Source: DASUTB01 sp036374835
Lineage (GTDB): Bacteria > Actinomycetota > Actinomycetes > Jiangellales > Jiangellaceae
Assembly: GCA_036374835.1 (NCBI GenBank)
Contig: DASUTB010000001.1
Coordinates: forward strand, 1 to 64,000
Direction: 5' to 3'
Length of the DNA: 64,000 nucleotides
How positions within the stretch are numbered: position 1 is the stretch's first letter; each line of letters opens with the position of its first letter. The notes below the pieces were generated by a model, which was given only the letters and a program-made list of their open reading frames with translations, was not told where the DNA came from and did not search any database. The position numbers were made by a program, and so were the translations under genes. This document shows, piece after piece, positions 1-9,823 of this stretch.

Positions 1-26
1 TGGATGGACCCGGACGAGGAGCTGAC

Positions 27-971
27 ATGGACGTGCTGGAAGCTCTGCTGGACGGCCCGCGGGCGCGCGGCGCGTTCCTGCTCAAGGCCGTGGTCGACCC
101 ACCGTGGGGCATCAAGGTGGAGGACGAGTCCCCGCTGACGGTCTTGGCCATCGTTCGGGGATCGGCGTGGATATGGCACGAGGACGGCGTGCCGACGCAA
201 CTGGAGGCCGGCGACGTCGCGATCGCACGAGGTCCGGACCACTACGTTGTCGCAGACGATCCCGAAACCGTGCCCGACGTCGTCGTCTATCCGGGCCAGC
301 AGTGCACCAGCATCGCCGACGGCCGGCTGCTGGTCGACGAGTGGTCGCTCGGTGTGCGGACGTGGGGTACCAGCCCGGACGGCGAGACGGTCATGTTCAT
401 CGGCAGCTACGAGCGGGCCGGTGAGCTGAGCCGTCCGCTCCTGTCGGCATTGCCCCCGCTGGTGACGCTGCCGCGACGGGAATGGGACTCTCCGCTCGTC
501 CCGATTCTCGCTGCGGAGATCACGCGGGACGATCCGGGACAGCGAGCGCTGCTCGACCGGCTGCTTGACGTGCTGTTGATCTCTGCATTGCGGACGTGGT
601 TCACTCGGCAACGCGACGATGCCCCGAACTGGTACCGCGCGCAGCGCGATCCGGTGGTGGGTAAGGCACTGCAGCTGTTGCATCACCATCCGGCGCATCC
701 GTGGACCGTCGCATCGCTTGCCGAGCAGGCCGGAGCCTCCCGGGCGGCCTTCGCCCGGCGGTTCGCCGAGCTCGTCGGGGAGCCGCCGATGGCGTACCTC
801 ACGAGCTGGCGGCTGGCCATGGCCGCCGACCTCTTGTGCCGGCCGGACATGACGATCGGCGCGGTGGCACGCCAGGTCGGGTACGGAACCGCGTTCGCGC
901 TCAGCGCCGCCTTCAAACGCGAACGAGGCATCAGCCCGCAAGAGCACCGTGCGCTCGCTGATGTGGCATGA
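27..971 (+). CDS. AraC-family transcriptional regulator
   Basis: Transcription factor of the AraC/XylS family, 314 residues. The N-terminal part (about 1-190) looks like a cupin-type sensor, and about 210-308 hold the paired helix-turn-helix domain, including the conserved second-helix segment GYGTAFALSAAFKRE. A GAGGAG ribosome site lies just before the ATG. It is 74 bases ahead of the DeoR gene on the same strand; its target and effector cannot be told from the sequence and may lie left of the window. Family call is secure, function is not. Confidence 0.9.
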   Translation: MDVLEALLDGPRARGAFLLKAVVDPPWGIKVEDESPLTVLAIVRGSAWIWHEDGVPTQLEAGDVAIARGPDHYVVADDPETVPDVVVYPGQQCTSIADGRLLVDEWSLGVRTWGTSPDGETVMFIGSYERAGELSRPLLSALPPLVTLPRREWDSPLVPILAAEITRDDPGQRALLDRLLDVLLISALRTWFTRQRDDAPNWYRAQRDPVVGKALQLLHHHPAHPWTVASLAEQAGASRAAFARRFAELVGEPPMAYLTSWRLAMAADLLCRPDMTIGAVARQVGYGTAFALSAAFKRERGISPQEHRALADVA

Positions 972-1045
972 CAGGATCCCGAGTCGTCCCAGCACGCCTG
1001 CTGTGAGATATTGTGTGAGTACGTGCGAATCTGACAGAACGGTGT

Positions 1046-1849
1046 GTGATGGCGGGCGTGCTTGCGGCCGAGCGGCAGAACAAGCTGCTCGGCGAGGTGC
1101 AGCGCCGCGGTGCGGTGCGGGTCGCCGAGTTCGCCGAGCTGCTCGGCGTGTCGGAGATGACCGTCCGGCGGGACCTTGACGCGCTGTCCCGCCGGGGCTT
1201 GGTCGAGAAGGTGCACGGTGGTGCCGTGCGTACCGCGCCGAGTACCGACGAGCCGGGGTTCGAGGCCAAATCTGGCCGCCAGCTAGCCGAGAAGAGGGCG
1301 ATCGCAGCGGCGGCCGCGGAGTTCGTCACGCCCGGCATGGCCATCGGCGTGTCGGCCGGCACGACCACCTGGGCGCTCGCCCAGTGCCTGCGCACAGTCG
1401 ACGAGCTGACCGTGGTCACCAACTCCATGGCGATCGCCGCCGTGTTCCACGCCAGGAACAATCCCAGCCAGAGCATCGTGCTGACCGGCGGTGTACGTAC
1501 ACCGTCCGACGCGCTTGTCGGGCCGATCGCGGTGTCCGCTCTGACGCAACTGCATCTGGACATCGTGTTCATGGGGGTGCACGGCATGAGTGAGGATGCC
1601 GGTTTCACCACGCCGAACCTTCTGGAAGCCGAGACCGACAAGGCGTTCGCCGATGCCGGTCGCACGCTCGTCATCGTTGCCGACCACACCAAGTGGGGGA
1701 CGATCGGGATCCGGACGATCGCCCAGCTGCACGAGGCCGACGTGCTGGTCACCGACGACGGGCTCAGCAATGCCGCGGCGTCCGTCTTGCGCACTCATGT
1801 GGCCGATGTGCGCACGGTGTCCGTCGAACGAACCGAAACGGGGTCCTAG
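1046..1849 (+). CDS. DeoR-family transcriptional regulator of the galactose operon
   Basis: DeoR-type repressor, 267 residues. A winged helix-turn-helix occupies about residues 8-60 (typical EMTVRRDLDALSRRG recognition helix and VHGGAV linker), followed by the DeoR C-terminal sugar-phosphate sensor domain (VSAGTTTWALA, ADHTKWG). GTG at 1046 and ATG at 1049 are both possible starts. It ends four bases before galT, so it very likely controls galT-galK in response to a sugar phosphate; that link is inferred from position. Confidence 0.92.
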   Translation: MMAGVLAAERQNKLLGEVQRRGAVRVAEFAELLGVSEMTVRRDLDALSRRGLVEKVHGGAVRTAPSTDEPGFEAKSGRQLAEKRAIAAAAAEFVTPGMAIGVSAGTTTWALAQCLRTVDELTVVTNSMAIAAVFHARNNPSQSIVLTGGVRTPSDALVGPIAVSALTQLHLDIVFMGVHGMSEDAGFTTPNLLEAETDKAFADAGRTLVIVADHTKWGTIGIRTIAQLHEADVLVTDDGLSNAAASVLRTHVADVRTVSVERTETGS

Positions 1850-1853
1850 CACG

Positions 1854-2882
1854 ATGCGGCGCACCGAAGCTCTGCTCGCGGATGGCCGCGAGATCATCTA
1901 TTTCGACAGCCAGGGTGCGCCGGAGCGCGCGGTAGCGGACCCGCGCCGGCTGGACCCGGTGGAGTCGAGGACGCAGTTGCGCCGTGATCCACTGCTGGAC
2001 GAGTGGATCGCGATCGCCTCGCACCGGCAGGTTCGTACGCACTTACCGCCGCCGGACGAGTGCCCACTCTGCCCGTCGGTCGGCGGCCGGCACACCGAGA
2101 TCCCGTCGCCGAGTTACGAGGTCGTCGTCTTCGAGAATCGGTTCCCCAGCCTTGGCGGTGACGCCGGCCGCTGCGAGGTCGTGTGCTTCACCGATGAGCA
2201 CGATGCGTCGTTCGGCGACCTCAAACCGTCCCAGGTGCGTCTCGTGGTCGACGCCCTGGCCGACCGCACCGAGGTGCTCGGTGCCCGTCCGGATGTGAAA
2301 CAGGTGTTCTGCTTCGAGAACCGCGGCAAGGAGATCGGCGTCACACTGGAGCACCCGCACGGGCAGATCTACGCCTACCCGTACCTGCCGCCACGGACCG
2401 GCAAGGTGCTGGCATCGATGCGCAAGCACCAGGATACGACTGGACGAAACCTGTTCACGGACATCCTGGCCGCTGAGCATGAGAGCGGCGAGCGGGTGGT
2501 CGCTGAGTCTGAGCACTGGACGGCGTTCGTCCCCATGGCCGCGCGCTGGCCGGTGGAGGTGCACCTGTACCCGCGGCAACGGCGGATCCCAGATCTACCC
2601 GCGCTCGAGGATGCGGAGCGCGACGACCTTGCGCAGATCTATCCGTACCTTCTGCGAACGTTCGACAATCTCTACGAGCGTCCGACGCCCTACATCGCCG
2701 CATGGCACCAGGCGCCGGCCGGTGCGCGCCACGAGTGGAACGTGCACCTACAGCTCTTCTCGATCCGGCGGGCCGAGGACAAGCTCAAGTACCTCGCCGG
2801 GTCGGAGTCCGCGATGGGTGCGTTCATCACCGACACGGTCCCGGAGGACGTCGCCGCCCGGCTGCGGGAGGTCGCGCCGTGA
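1854..2882 (+). CDS. galT: Galactose-1-phosphate uridylyltransferase
   Basis: Leloir pathway enzyme moving UMP from UDP-glucose to galactose-1-phosphate, cytoplasmic. The active-site motif HPHGQ is at residues 167-171; the second histidine (169) is the uridylylated nucleophile by family knowledge. A CPLC pair near residue 73 fits the zinc site. The ATG at 1854, four bases after the deoR stop, gives 342 residues, normal for the family; an open frame further upstream only overlaps deoR. The stop overlaps the galK GTG as GTGA, indicating translational coupling. Confidence 0.95.
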   Translation: MRRTEALLADGREIIYFDSQGAPERAVADPRRLDPVESRTQLRRDPLLDEWIAIASHRQVRTHLPPPDECPLCPSVGGRHTEIPSPSYEVVVFENRFPSLGGDAGRCEVVCFTDEHDASFGDLKPSQVRLVVDALADRTEVLGARPDVKQVFCFENRGKEIGVTLEHPHGQIYAYPYLPPRTGKVLASMRKHQDTTGRNLFTDILAAEHESGERVVAESEHWTAFVPMAARWPVEVHLYPRQRRIPDLPALEDAERDDLAQIYPYLLRTFDNLYERPTPYIAAWHQAPAGARHEWNVHLQLFSIRRAEDKLKYLAGSESAMGAFITDTVPEDVAARLREVAP

Positions 2883-3994
2883 GCGGGTCGGCGGGAGTGG
2901 GCGTGACGTGGGCGGCACCCGGGCGGGTCAACGTGATCGGAGAGCACACCGACTACAACGACGGCTACGTGCTTCCGATCGCGCTGCCGCAGCGGACGGT
3001 CGTGACGGCCGTGTCGGCAGCGACCGTGTCGACCGTCCGGTCCGCGCAAAAGACCGGCGAGGTGACGTTCGACGCGCGGACCGTCGAGCCGGACGAGGTC
3101 AGCGGCTGGGGCGCCTATGTGGCCGGCGTGTTGTGGGCCCTGCGCGCGGCCCGGCACGGTGTCGGCAACGTGAACCTGTCGATCGACAGTGACGTTCCGC
3201 ACGGAGCTGGGCTGTCGTCGTCGGCCGCATTGACGTGTGCCGTTGCAGCGGCGTGTTCGGATTTGTTCGATCTCGGTCTCGACCGGTTTGCGCTTGCCGC
3301 GCTGGCCCAGCGTGCCGAGAACGACTTCGTGGGTATGCCCTGCGGGATCATGGACCAGATGGCCGCCATGCATTCGACAGCCGGTCATGCGCTCTTTCTC
3401 GACACCCGTTCGCTCGAGATCACTCACGTCCCGTTCCACCTCGCCGCGGCCGGGCTGGCGTTGCTCGTCGTCGACACCCGCGCCCCGCACCGCTTGGTGG
3501 AGGGCGAATACGCGGCTCGGCGCGCGGACTGCGAAGCGGCCGCGAAGGCGCTGGGCGTCCCCGCGTTGCGGGACGCTTCGGAGAGCCGGCTCGGCGAGCT
3601 TCCGGAGCACGTGCGGCGGCGCGCCCGGCACGTCATCACCGAGAACACCCGTGTCCTCGACGCGGTGGCCATCCTGCAGGACGGCCAGGACCCGAGGCGA
3701 CTCGGTCCTTTGTTGACCGCATCGCATACATCGTTGCGCGACGACTTCGAGGTGAGCGTTGCGGAGACCGACCTGGCCGTCGAGGCGTTGCTGGAGGGTG
3801 GTGCGTATGGAGCACGCATCACTGGTGGCGGATTCGGCGGATGTGTCATCGGCCTGGTCGACACGGACAACGTCGGGCCCGCCACCGACTCGGTCACCAG
3901 CGCCTTCTACCGCGCCGGATTCACTGAGCCGCACGCGTTCACGGCGCTGCCGTCGGCCGGCGCCGAGCGTCTACCGAATTCAGATCGCCACTAG
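2879..3994 (+). CDS. galK: Galactokinase
   Basis: GHMP-family kinase phosphorylating galactose at C1, first committed step of the Leloir pathway. Visible motifs are the sugar-binding GRVNVIGEHTDYNDGY near the N terminus, the ATP loop PHGAGLSSSAAL near residue 107, and the C-terminal GGGFGGC. The GTG at 2879 overlapping the galT stop gives 371 residues and places the first motif at the usual distance. Last gene of the deoR-galT-galK operon; galE is not in the window. Confidence 0.95.
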   Translation: MSGSAGVGVTWAAPGRVNVIGEHTDYNDGYVLPIALPQRTVVTAVSAATVSTVRSAQKTGEVTFDARTVEPDEVSGWGAYVAGVLWALRAARHGVGNVNLSIDSDVPHGAGLSSSAALTCAVAAACSDLFDLGLDRFALAALAQRAENDFVGMPCGIMDQMAAMHSTAGHALFLDTRSLEITHVPFHLAAAGLALLVVDTRAPHRLVEGEYAARRADCEAAAKALGVPALRDASESRLGELPEHVRRRARHVITENTRVLDAVAILQDGQDPRRLGPLLTASHTSLRDDFEVSVAETDLAVEALLEGGAYGARITGGGFGGCVIGLVDTDNVGPATDSVTSAFYRAGFTEPHAFTALPSAGAERLPNSDRH

Positions 3995-4096
3995 CCGCGA
4001 CCGATCTGCGGTGCGCGTCCAACCGGGCCACCGCCCGACGTGCGGCATCGCCCGGGCCGGCTCGGGCACGAGGCTGAGGCGTCGCCGGCCGGCTCG

Positions 4097-4690
4097 TCAG
4101 GGCCGGACGAAGAAGTTGGCTCCGACACCCGATTGCGGGCGCCAACCGGCGGGCGGGTCCTCGCCGACCCGGCCGTCAACCGCCTCGCGGAGCAGGTCGG
4201 CGTGGCCGGTGTGCCTGCCGTACTCCTCGATCAGGTCGCAGACGAGACGGCGCAGATTGGCGTGCTCGCCCTCGTCCGATGCGGCGTGGACTTGCTGGTC
4301 GAGCCCGCCGTCCGCGAGCGCGGCGTTGAGCCGCGCGCGAGCCCGCGCCACGGCACCGTCGTACAGCTCGTAGAGCTGCTCGGGGGTGTCGTCGGCAGCT
4401 GAATTGAACTCCCAATCGTTGCTGCCGTCACCGCCCATCGTGTCCCACGGTGCGCCGATGGGCTCACCACGCATCTTGACGGTGAACATCATGTCCTCGC
4501 CCGCCGCAAGATGCTTGAGCAGCCCGCCGAGGGTCAGCTTCGAGGCACCGACCCGCGTCTGCAGCCCGGCGGTGTCGAGATCGTCCGCCTTCCACCGGAA
4601 CGTCGTGCGCAACCGTTCGAGCGCTCCGAGGAGCTGCTCGGTCTCCGAACCGGCGAGTGGTGGTTCCCACGGGTAGTCGTTGTCGGCCAT
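4097..4690 (-). CDS. DinB/DUF664-family protein
   Basis: 197-residue protein of the DinB-like four-helix-bundle superfamily, DUF664 type (start MADNDYPWEPPLAGSE; conserved LLKHLAAGEDMMF and IEEYGRHTGHADLLRE). Histidines H64-type in LLKHLA and in GRHTGHADLL match metal-ligand positions of the superfamily, whose members include thiol-dependent S-transferases using mycothiol or bacillithiol; the substrate here is unknown. ATG at 4690 is chosen over an upstream extension because the family begins there. Convergent with galK. Confidence 0.8.
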   Translation of the reverse strand: MADNDYPWEPPLAGSETEQLLGALERLRTTFRWKADDLDTAGLQTRVGASKLTLGGLLKHLAAGEDMMFTVKMRGEPIGAPWDTMGGDGSNDWEFNSAADDTPEQLYELYDGAVARARARLNAALADGGLDQQVHAASDEGEHANLRRLVCDLIEEYGRHTGHADLLREAVDGRVGEDPPAGWRPQSGVGANFFVRP

Positions 4691-4807
4691 GACCACACCG
4701 TAGTGCGCGGCACCGACAGCTCGGCCAGGTCGCCCGTGATCGTGATCAAGCGTCGAAACAGCACACCGAGTGAACATGATCACGCGTCAGGCGGGAGAAT
4801 CGGAGCC

Positions 4808-6286
4808 GTGTCACATCCCGCACTGAGCCGCACGGACGTCGCCCGGTTGCGCGAAGCACTCGCGACGGCCGGCTACACCGTCGACGGTGTGCAGCGATTG
4901 CTCGGCCCGGCGGCGGCCGCCGCGCTGCATCGCAACGAGACCGTGCCGGGACGGCGCGCGACGGCCGGCGGCTCGCCGCTCGAGACGTTGACTCGGCTCT
5001 GGCCGTTGCAGTCGCCGGTACCCGAGTCCGCCGCGAAGGCCGCCCTTCCGATCGATGCCCTGATCGCCGGCGGTTTGCTCGAGCGGGACGGCGACAGCGT
5101 ACGCGCGGCGGTGGACGTCCGTCCCTATGCGGACGATGTCGGCGACTGGTGGATCGTGGCCGACCTGACACCCGGCCTGGACGGTCGTATCGCACCGGTT
5201 CCGGACGATCACGTGCTGGGCGTGAACGCAGCGTCCAGCACACTGGCGCAACTGACGGTGCGAGGGCCGGCCCGGCGGTCGCTCGATCTGGGCACGGGAT
5301 GCGGTGTCCAAGCCCTTCACCTCGCCCGGCACAGCGAGAACGTTGTCGCCACCGACGTGAGCGAACGCGCCATCGCGCTCGCCGGCCTGACCTTCTCGCT
5401 CAACGAGCTGGACGTCGACCTGCGACACGGCGATCTGTACGAGCCGGTCGCGACCGAGCGTTTCGACCTGATCGCGACCAACCCACCTTTCGTCGTGTCA
5501 CCGGGTGGGCACCATGTGTACCGAGACAGCGGCTTGTCCGGCGACGAGCTTTCCCGCCGAGTCGTGCGAGATGGCGCCTCGCACCTGGCCGACGGCGGGT
5601 TGCTGCAGGCACTGGCCAACTGGGTGCACGTGCGTGGTGAGGCGTGGGACGAGCGAATCGCGGGCTGGCTCGCCGGCACCGGCTGCGACGCATGGGTGAT
5701 CCAGCGTGAGGTGCAGGACCCGGCCGAATACGTCGAACTGTGGCTGCGCGACTCCGGGGACGTCGCCCGGCCCGACTACGTCGAACGATATGACGCCTGG
5801 CTGCGTTGGTTCGAGGAGAACGGTGTCGAAGGCGTCGGGTTCGGCTGGATCATGCTGCGGGCTCGCGGGGTCGACCGTCCCGACGTACGCGTCGAGGACT
5901 GGCCGCATGCCGTCGAGCAGCCACTCGGCCCGACCGTGGCCGCATACTTCGACCGGCTCGACGCGCTCCGCGCGTTGCCCACCGACGACGACCTTCTCGG
6001 CGCGACGTTCCGCGTCGCCGCCGACGTGCGGCAGGAGCAGTTCGGTCCGCCCGGGGCGGAGGATCCCGAGTACATCGTGCTTCGCCAGCAGCGAGGTTTT
6101 CGCCGGGCGATACAAGTCGGCACGGCCGAGGCAGGCTTGATCGGCGCCTGCGACGGCAGCCTGCCCCTTGGCCGGCTCATCGGCGCGCTCGCGGCGGTGC
6201 TGGAGGTCGACGAGGGAGAACTTCCCGACGACCTGCTGCCGCGGGTGCGGGAGATCGTCGCCGACGGCTACCTGCATCTGGAGTGA
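4808..6286 (+). CDS. Class I SAM-dependent methyltransferase (PrmA/HemK-like, N-terminal extension)
   Basis: About 492 residues. The centre has a Rossmann methyltransferase: SAM motif LDLGTGCGVQALHLA, acidic motif ATDVSERA, and NPPFVVSPG, the NPPF/Y signature of N- or small-base methyltransferases of the MTS group. About 150 residues precede it and about 170 follow it, a layout conserved in actinobacterial proteins of unassigned substrate. GTG at 4808 is chosen because sequence upstream reads across the promoter shared with the divergent DinB gene. Target (rRNA, protein glutamine or other) is not evident. Confidence 0.8.
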   Translation: MSHPALSRTDVARLREALATAGYTVDGVQRLLGPAAAAALHRNETVPGRRATAGGSPLETLTRLWPLQSPVPESAAKAALPIDALIAGGLLERDGDSVRAAVDVRPYADDVGDWWIVADLTPGLDGRIAPVPDDHVLGVNAASSTLAQLTVRGPARRSLDLGTGCGVQALHLARHSENVVATDVSERAIALAGLTFSLNELDVDLRHGDLYEPVATERFDLIATNPPFVVSPGGHHVYRDSGLSGDELSRRVVRDGASHLADGGLLQALANWVHVRGEAWDERIAGWLAGTGCDAWVIQREVQDPAEYVELWLRDSGDVARPDYVERYDAWLRWFEENGVEGVGFGWIMLRARGVDRPDVRVEDWPHAVEQPLGPTVAAYFDRLDALRALPTDDDLLGATFRVAADVRQEQFGPPGAEDPEYIVLRQQRGFRRAIQVGTAEAGLIGACDGSLPLGRLIGALAAVLEVDEGELPDDLLPRVREIVADGYLHLE

Positions 6287-6490
6287 CGGAACCGGATTCG
6301 TCTCGCGCAGGACGGGTACTCAGCGTCAACCGCCGAGACGCGTACGCTCAAAACGCAACGTCAGAATTACGGATTTAGCGCTGCGTCGTATAGCGTTCCA
6401 GGCGGGCGGGGTGTTTCTCGGTTCCGATTGACAGGACCGTCAGGACTTATCGCACACTTCGCTTATACCTAGCTTGAAGGAGTGTCCAGG

Positions 6491-9091
6491 TTGTCCGCTA
6501 GTCCACGCCGTCTCGTGATCGTGGAGTCGCCGGCGAAGGCGAAGACCATCGCCGGCTACCTCGGCAACGGTTACACCGTGGAGTCGTCGTTCGGCCACAT
6601 CCGGGACCTGCCGACGAAGAAGACCGAGGTGCCCGCGGGAAAGCGGGATCGCTTCGGTGCTCCGGTGGGAGTGGACGTGCAGGGTGGTTTCGAACCGCTC
6701 TATATCGTGCCGGCCGGCCGAGCGAAGGATCAGGTGAACAAGCTCAAGTCCGCACTCAAGGACGCGGACGAACTGCTGCTCGCCACAGATGAGGACCGCG
6801 AGGGCGAAGCCATCGCCTGGCATCTGCGGGAAGAGCTCAAGCCCAAGGTCCCGGTCAAGCGCATGGTCTTCCACGAGATCACCAGGGATGCCATCCGCGC
6901 GGCCGTCGAATCGCCGAGGGACATCGACGAGAACCTGGTCGACGCGCAGGAGACGCGCCGCATCGTCGACCGGTTGTACGGCTACGAGGTGTCGCCGGTG
7001 CTGTGGCGCAAGGTGACACAGGGCCTGTCGGCCGGTCGCGTCCAGAGCGTGGCGACCCGGCTACTGGTGGAGCGCGAGCGCGAGCGGATCGCGTTCCGCC
7101 CGGCGGACTACTGGGACCTCGTCGCGACGCTCGACACCGGCCGGGACGAGGACCCCCACGCGTTCGACGCGCGGCTCGTTTCGGTGGACGGCACGCGGGT
7201 GGCGCAGGGTCGGGACTTCGACGCGCGCGGGCGGCTCAAGCCGAAGTCCAAGGACACCGTCGTGCTGGACGAGGCCCGCGCCCGCGCGCTGGCCGACAGC
7301 CTGACCGACGCGTCGTTCGAGGTCCGCTCGCTCGAGTCCAAACCGTACAAGCGCAGCCCGTACGCGCCGTTCCGCACCACCACGATGCAGCAGGAGGCGT
7401 CCCGCAAACTCGGGTTCGGTGCGGCGCGCGCCATGCAGGTGGCCCAGCGGCTGTACGAGAGCGGCTACATCACCTATATGCGTACCGACTCGGTCACCCT
7501 GGCCGACTCGGCGATCAATGCGGCCAGGTCGCAGGTCCGCGAGCTCTACGGTGCGGACTACCTGCCGGACGTGCCGCGCCGGTACTCCAGCAAGGTCAAG
7601 AACGCCCAGGAGGCGCACGAGGCGATCCGCCCGGCCGGCGACACGTTCCGCACACCGGGCGAGACGGGGTTGTCCGGTGATGAGTTCCGGTTGTACGAGC
7701 TGATCTGGAAGCGGACCATCGCTTCGCAGATGCGCGATGCCCTCGGCCAGACCGTCTCGGTCCGGGTCGGAGCGCGGGCGACCTCCGGCGAGGACGTCGA
7801 GCTGTCCGCGTCCGGCAAGACGATCACGTTCTTCGGCTTCCTCAAGGCGTACGTCGAGTCCACCGACGATCCCGAGCAGCAGCAGGACGACCGTGAGCGC
7901 CGGCTGCCCGCACTGGAGGAGGGGCAGGCGCTGACCGCGGCAGGTATCCAGGCCGACGGCCACACCACCAAGCCGCCGGCCCGCTACACCGAGGCCACTC
8001 TCGTGCGGGAGCTGGAAGAGCGCGAGATCGGGCGCCCGTCCACCTACGCGTCGATCATCCGGACCATTCTCGACCGCGGCTACGCGTTCAAGAAGGGCAC
8101 CGCACTGGTGCCGTCGTGGCTGGCGTTCGCCGTGGTCCGGCTGCTGGAGCAGCACTTCACCTGGCTGGTCGACTACGAGTTCACCGCACGGATGGAAGAC
8201 CGGCTGGACGAGATCGCAGCCGGCCGGGCCGAGCGTCACGAAGAGCTGAGGCGGTTCTGGAGCGGGGACGACGACCTCGAAGGGCTCAAGCACCTCGTCG
8301 ACAACCTCGGCGAGATCGACGCCCGTGCCATCGCCTCGTTCCCGCTGGAGGACGGCGTCGTGGCCCGGGTCGGCCGGTACGGTCCTTACGTCGAGGACGC
8401 GGACGGCAACCGGGGCAGCATTCCCGAGGACCTGCCGCCGGACGAGCTCACCGCGGCCCGCGCCAAGGAGCTGCTGGCCGCCGGCAACGGCGACCGGGAG
8501 CTCGGCGTGGACCCGGAGACGGGACGCACGATCGTCGCGAAGGCCGGCCGCTACGGGCCGTTCGTCACCGAAGTGCTGGAGGACGACGCCCCGAAGGGCA
8601 CCAAGCCACGGACGGCGTCGCTGTTCAAGTCCATGGCCGTCGAGACGGTGACGCTGGACGAGGCACTCCGGCTGCTCACCCTGCCACGCACGGTCGGTAC
8701 CGACGCCGATGGTACCGAGATCATCGCGGCGAACGGACGGTACGGACCGTATGTGAAGAAGGGTTCGGAGACCAGGTCGCTTCCGGACGAGGAGTCACTG
8801 TTCACCATCACCGTCGAGGAAGCGACGAAACTGCTGGCCGAGCCGAAGCGGCGTGGCCGGGCCGCCGCGGCACCGCCGCTGCGTGAGCTGGGCGCCGATC
8901 CGGAGACCGGTAAGCCGCTCGTCGTCAAGGACGGGCGCTTCGGTCCGTACATCACCGACGGCGAGACGAACGTGACGGTCCCGCGCGGCACCGGCGTCGA
9001 GCAGGTTACGTTGGAGCGTGCCGCCGAGCTGATCGCGGAGAAGCGGGCCAAGGGGCCGGCGCCGAAGAAAAAGCGCGCCCGCGCCAAGTAG
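6491..9091 (+). CDS. topA: DNA topoisomerase I
   Basis: Type IA topoisomerase relaxing negative supercoils. The Toprim domain begins at once (RRLVIVESPAKAKTIAGYLG, then DEDREGEAIAWH); the catalytic tyrosine is Y329 in ITYMRTDS. The C terminus has repeated GRYGPYV-type modules and a basic Lys/Arg tail, the actinobacterial form without zinc fingers. I prefer TTG 6491: AAGGAG at 6477-6482 lies eight bases upstream, whereas GTG 6482 overlaps that ribosome site. TTGACA at 6428 and TTATAC at 6463 upstream are poorly spaced as a promoter. 3' end overlaps the opposing PAP2 gene. Confidence 0.96.
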   Translation: MSASPRRLVIVESPAKAKTIAGYLGNGYTVESSFGHIRDLPTKKTEVPAGKRDRFGAPVGVDVQGGFEPLYIVPAGRAKDQVNKLKSALKDADELLLATDEDREGEAIAWHLREELKPKVPVKRMVFHEITRDAIRAAVESPRDIDENLVDAQETRRIVDRLYGYEVSPVLWRKVTQGLSAGRVQSVATRLLVERERERIAFRPADYWDLVATLDTGRDEDPHAFDARLVSVDGTRVAQGRDFDARGRLKPKSKDTVVLDEARARALADSLTDASFEVRSLESKPYKRSPYAPFRTTTMQQEASRKLGFGAARAMQVAQRLYESGYITYMRTDSVTLADSAINAARSQVRELYGADYLPDVPRRYSSKVKNAQEAHEAIRPAGDTFRTPGETGLSGDEFRLYELIWKRTIASQMRDALGQTVSVRVGARATSGEDVELSASGKTITFFGFLKAYVESTDDPEQQQDDRERRLPALEEGQALTAAGIQADGHTTKPPARYTEATLVRELEEREIGRPSTYASIIRTILDRGYAFKKGTALVPSWLAFAVVRLLEQHFTWLVDYEFTARMEDRLDEIAAGRAERHEELRRFWSGDDDLEGLKHLVDNLGEIDARAIASFPLEDGVVARVGRYGPYVEDADGNRGSIPEDLPPDELTAARAKELLAAGNGDRELGVDPETGRTIVAKAGRYGPFVTEVLEDDAPKGTKPRTASLFKSMAVETVTLDEALRLLTLPRTVGTDADGTEIIAANGRYGPYVKKGSETRSLPDEESLFTITVEEATKLLAEPKRRGRAAAAPPLRELGADPETGKPLVVKDGRFGPYITDGETNVTVPRGTGVEQVTLERAAELIAEKRAKGPAPKKKRARAK

Positions 9092-9823
9092 AACGTGATC
9101 GAACGACGCGCTGGTTCGTGACCGGTGGCTGAGCCAGTGGGCGACGGACAGGCCGGCCACGACGACGGCACCGCCGGCGAGCGCGTCGACCACGTAGTGG
9201 TTGCCGGTGGCGACGATCGCCCACAGCATTGCGACCGGCGCGCCAGCGGCGAGGACGCGGACGAGCCTTCGCTGGGACAGCCGGACGACGGCGATTGCCG
9301 CGAGCAACACCCAGCCGAAATGCAGGCTCGGCATGGCGGCGTACTCGTTGACCAACGCCGAAGCGTTGAACTCCCGGTAGCCATCCGAGTGCAGCGCGAT
9401 CGTGTCGGCGAAGCCGTGATGCGGCAGAAACCTGGGCGGTGCCAGCGGGAACACGGCGAACAGCGCAAGGGCGAAAACGCCGGAGACGAGCAACCCGTTG
9501 CGATACAGCGGGTACGCCCCGGGCCGCCAGATCAGCAGCCAGCCGAGCGTAGCGATGATCATCGGCCAGTATGCGATGTAGATGGCGTTGGCCAGGTTGG
9601 TCAGTAGATCGCTGCCTAGCGCCGCGTCCTGCACCGCAGGTTCGATGAATATCCCGGATGCTCGTTCGGCGTCCACCACGGTTTCCGCGTTGGCGAACGC
9701 GTCGTCCACCCGATCGTCGGTGAGCCCACGCACCAGCGAGTACGCCAACCCGGCGCTGGCGATGAGACCGAGTTCGCGGCCGATCCGGTGCAGTCTGCGT
9801 TTGGCCCCCAGCGCGTTCGTCAT
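8795..9823 (-). CDS. PAP2-superfamily membrane phosphatase/transferase
   Basis: Integral membrane protein of the PAP2 type (Aur1/inositol-phosphotransferase-like subgroup). Catalytic motifs are MPSLHFGW and GNHYVVDALAGG, set among several hydrophobic helices; the preceding PPRFLPHHG matches the first motif. AAGGAGG precedes the ATG at 9823. The family normally ends soon after the last helix (about position 9100), but here the frame has no stop and runs about 297 bases antisense into topA, giving a basic low-quality tail. Either a lost stop or a sequencing frameshift near 9100 is possible. Confidence 0.78.
   Translation of the reverse strand: MTNALGAKRRLHRIGRELGLIASAGLAYSLVRGLTDDRVDDAFANAETVVDAERASGIFIEPAVQDAALGSDLLTNLANAIYIAYWPMIIATLGWLLIWRPGAYPLYRNGLLVSGVFALALFAVFPLAPPRFLPHHGFADTIALHSDGYREFNASALVNEYAAMPSLHFGWVLLAAIAVVRLSQRRLVRVLAAGAPVAMLWAIVATGNHYVVDALAGGAVVVAGLSVAHWLSHRSRTSASFDHVLLGAGALFLRRRPLGPLLRDQLGGTLQRNLLDAGAARDRHVRLAVGDVRTEAPVLDDERLTGLRIGAQLTQRRCRGGPATPLRLGQQFRRFLDGDGEQ

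Noticed and set aside
2690..3934. 414-residue open frame antisense to galK
   Set aside because: Shadow of a GC-rich gene; arginine/valine/histidine-heavy translation without domains, while galK is certain.
4777..4795. Repeat-like AACATGATCACGCG before the methyltransferase gene
   Set aside because: Only eight to nine bases match the head; middle and tail absent.
6482..6490. GTG start for topA
   Set aside because: It overlaps the AAGGAG ribosome site, which is ideally placed for TTG 6491.
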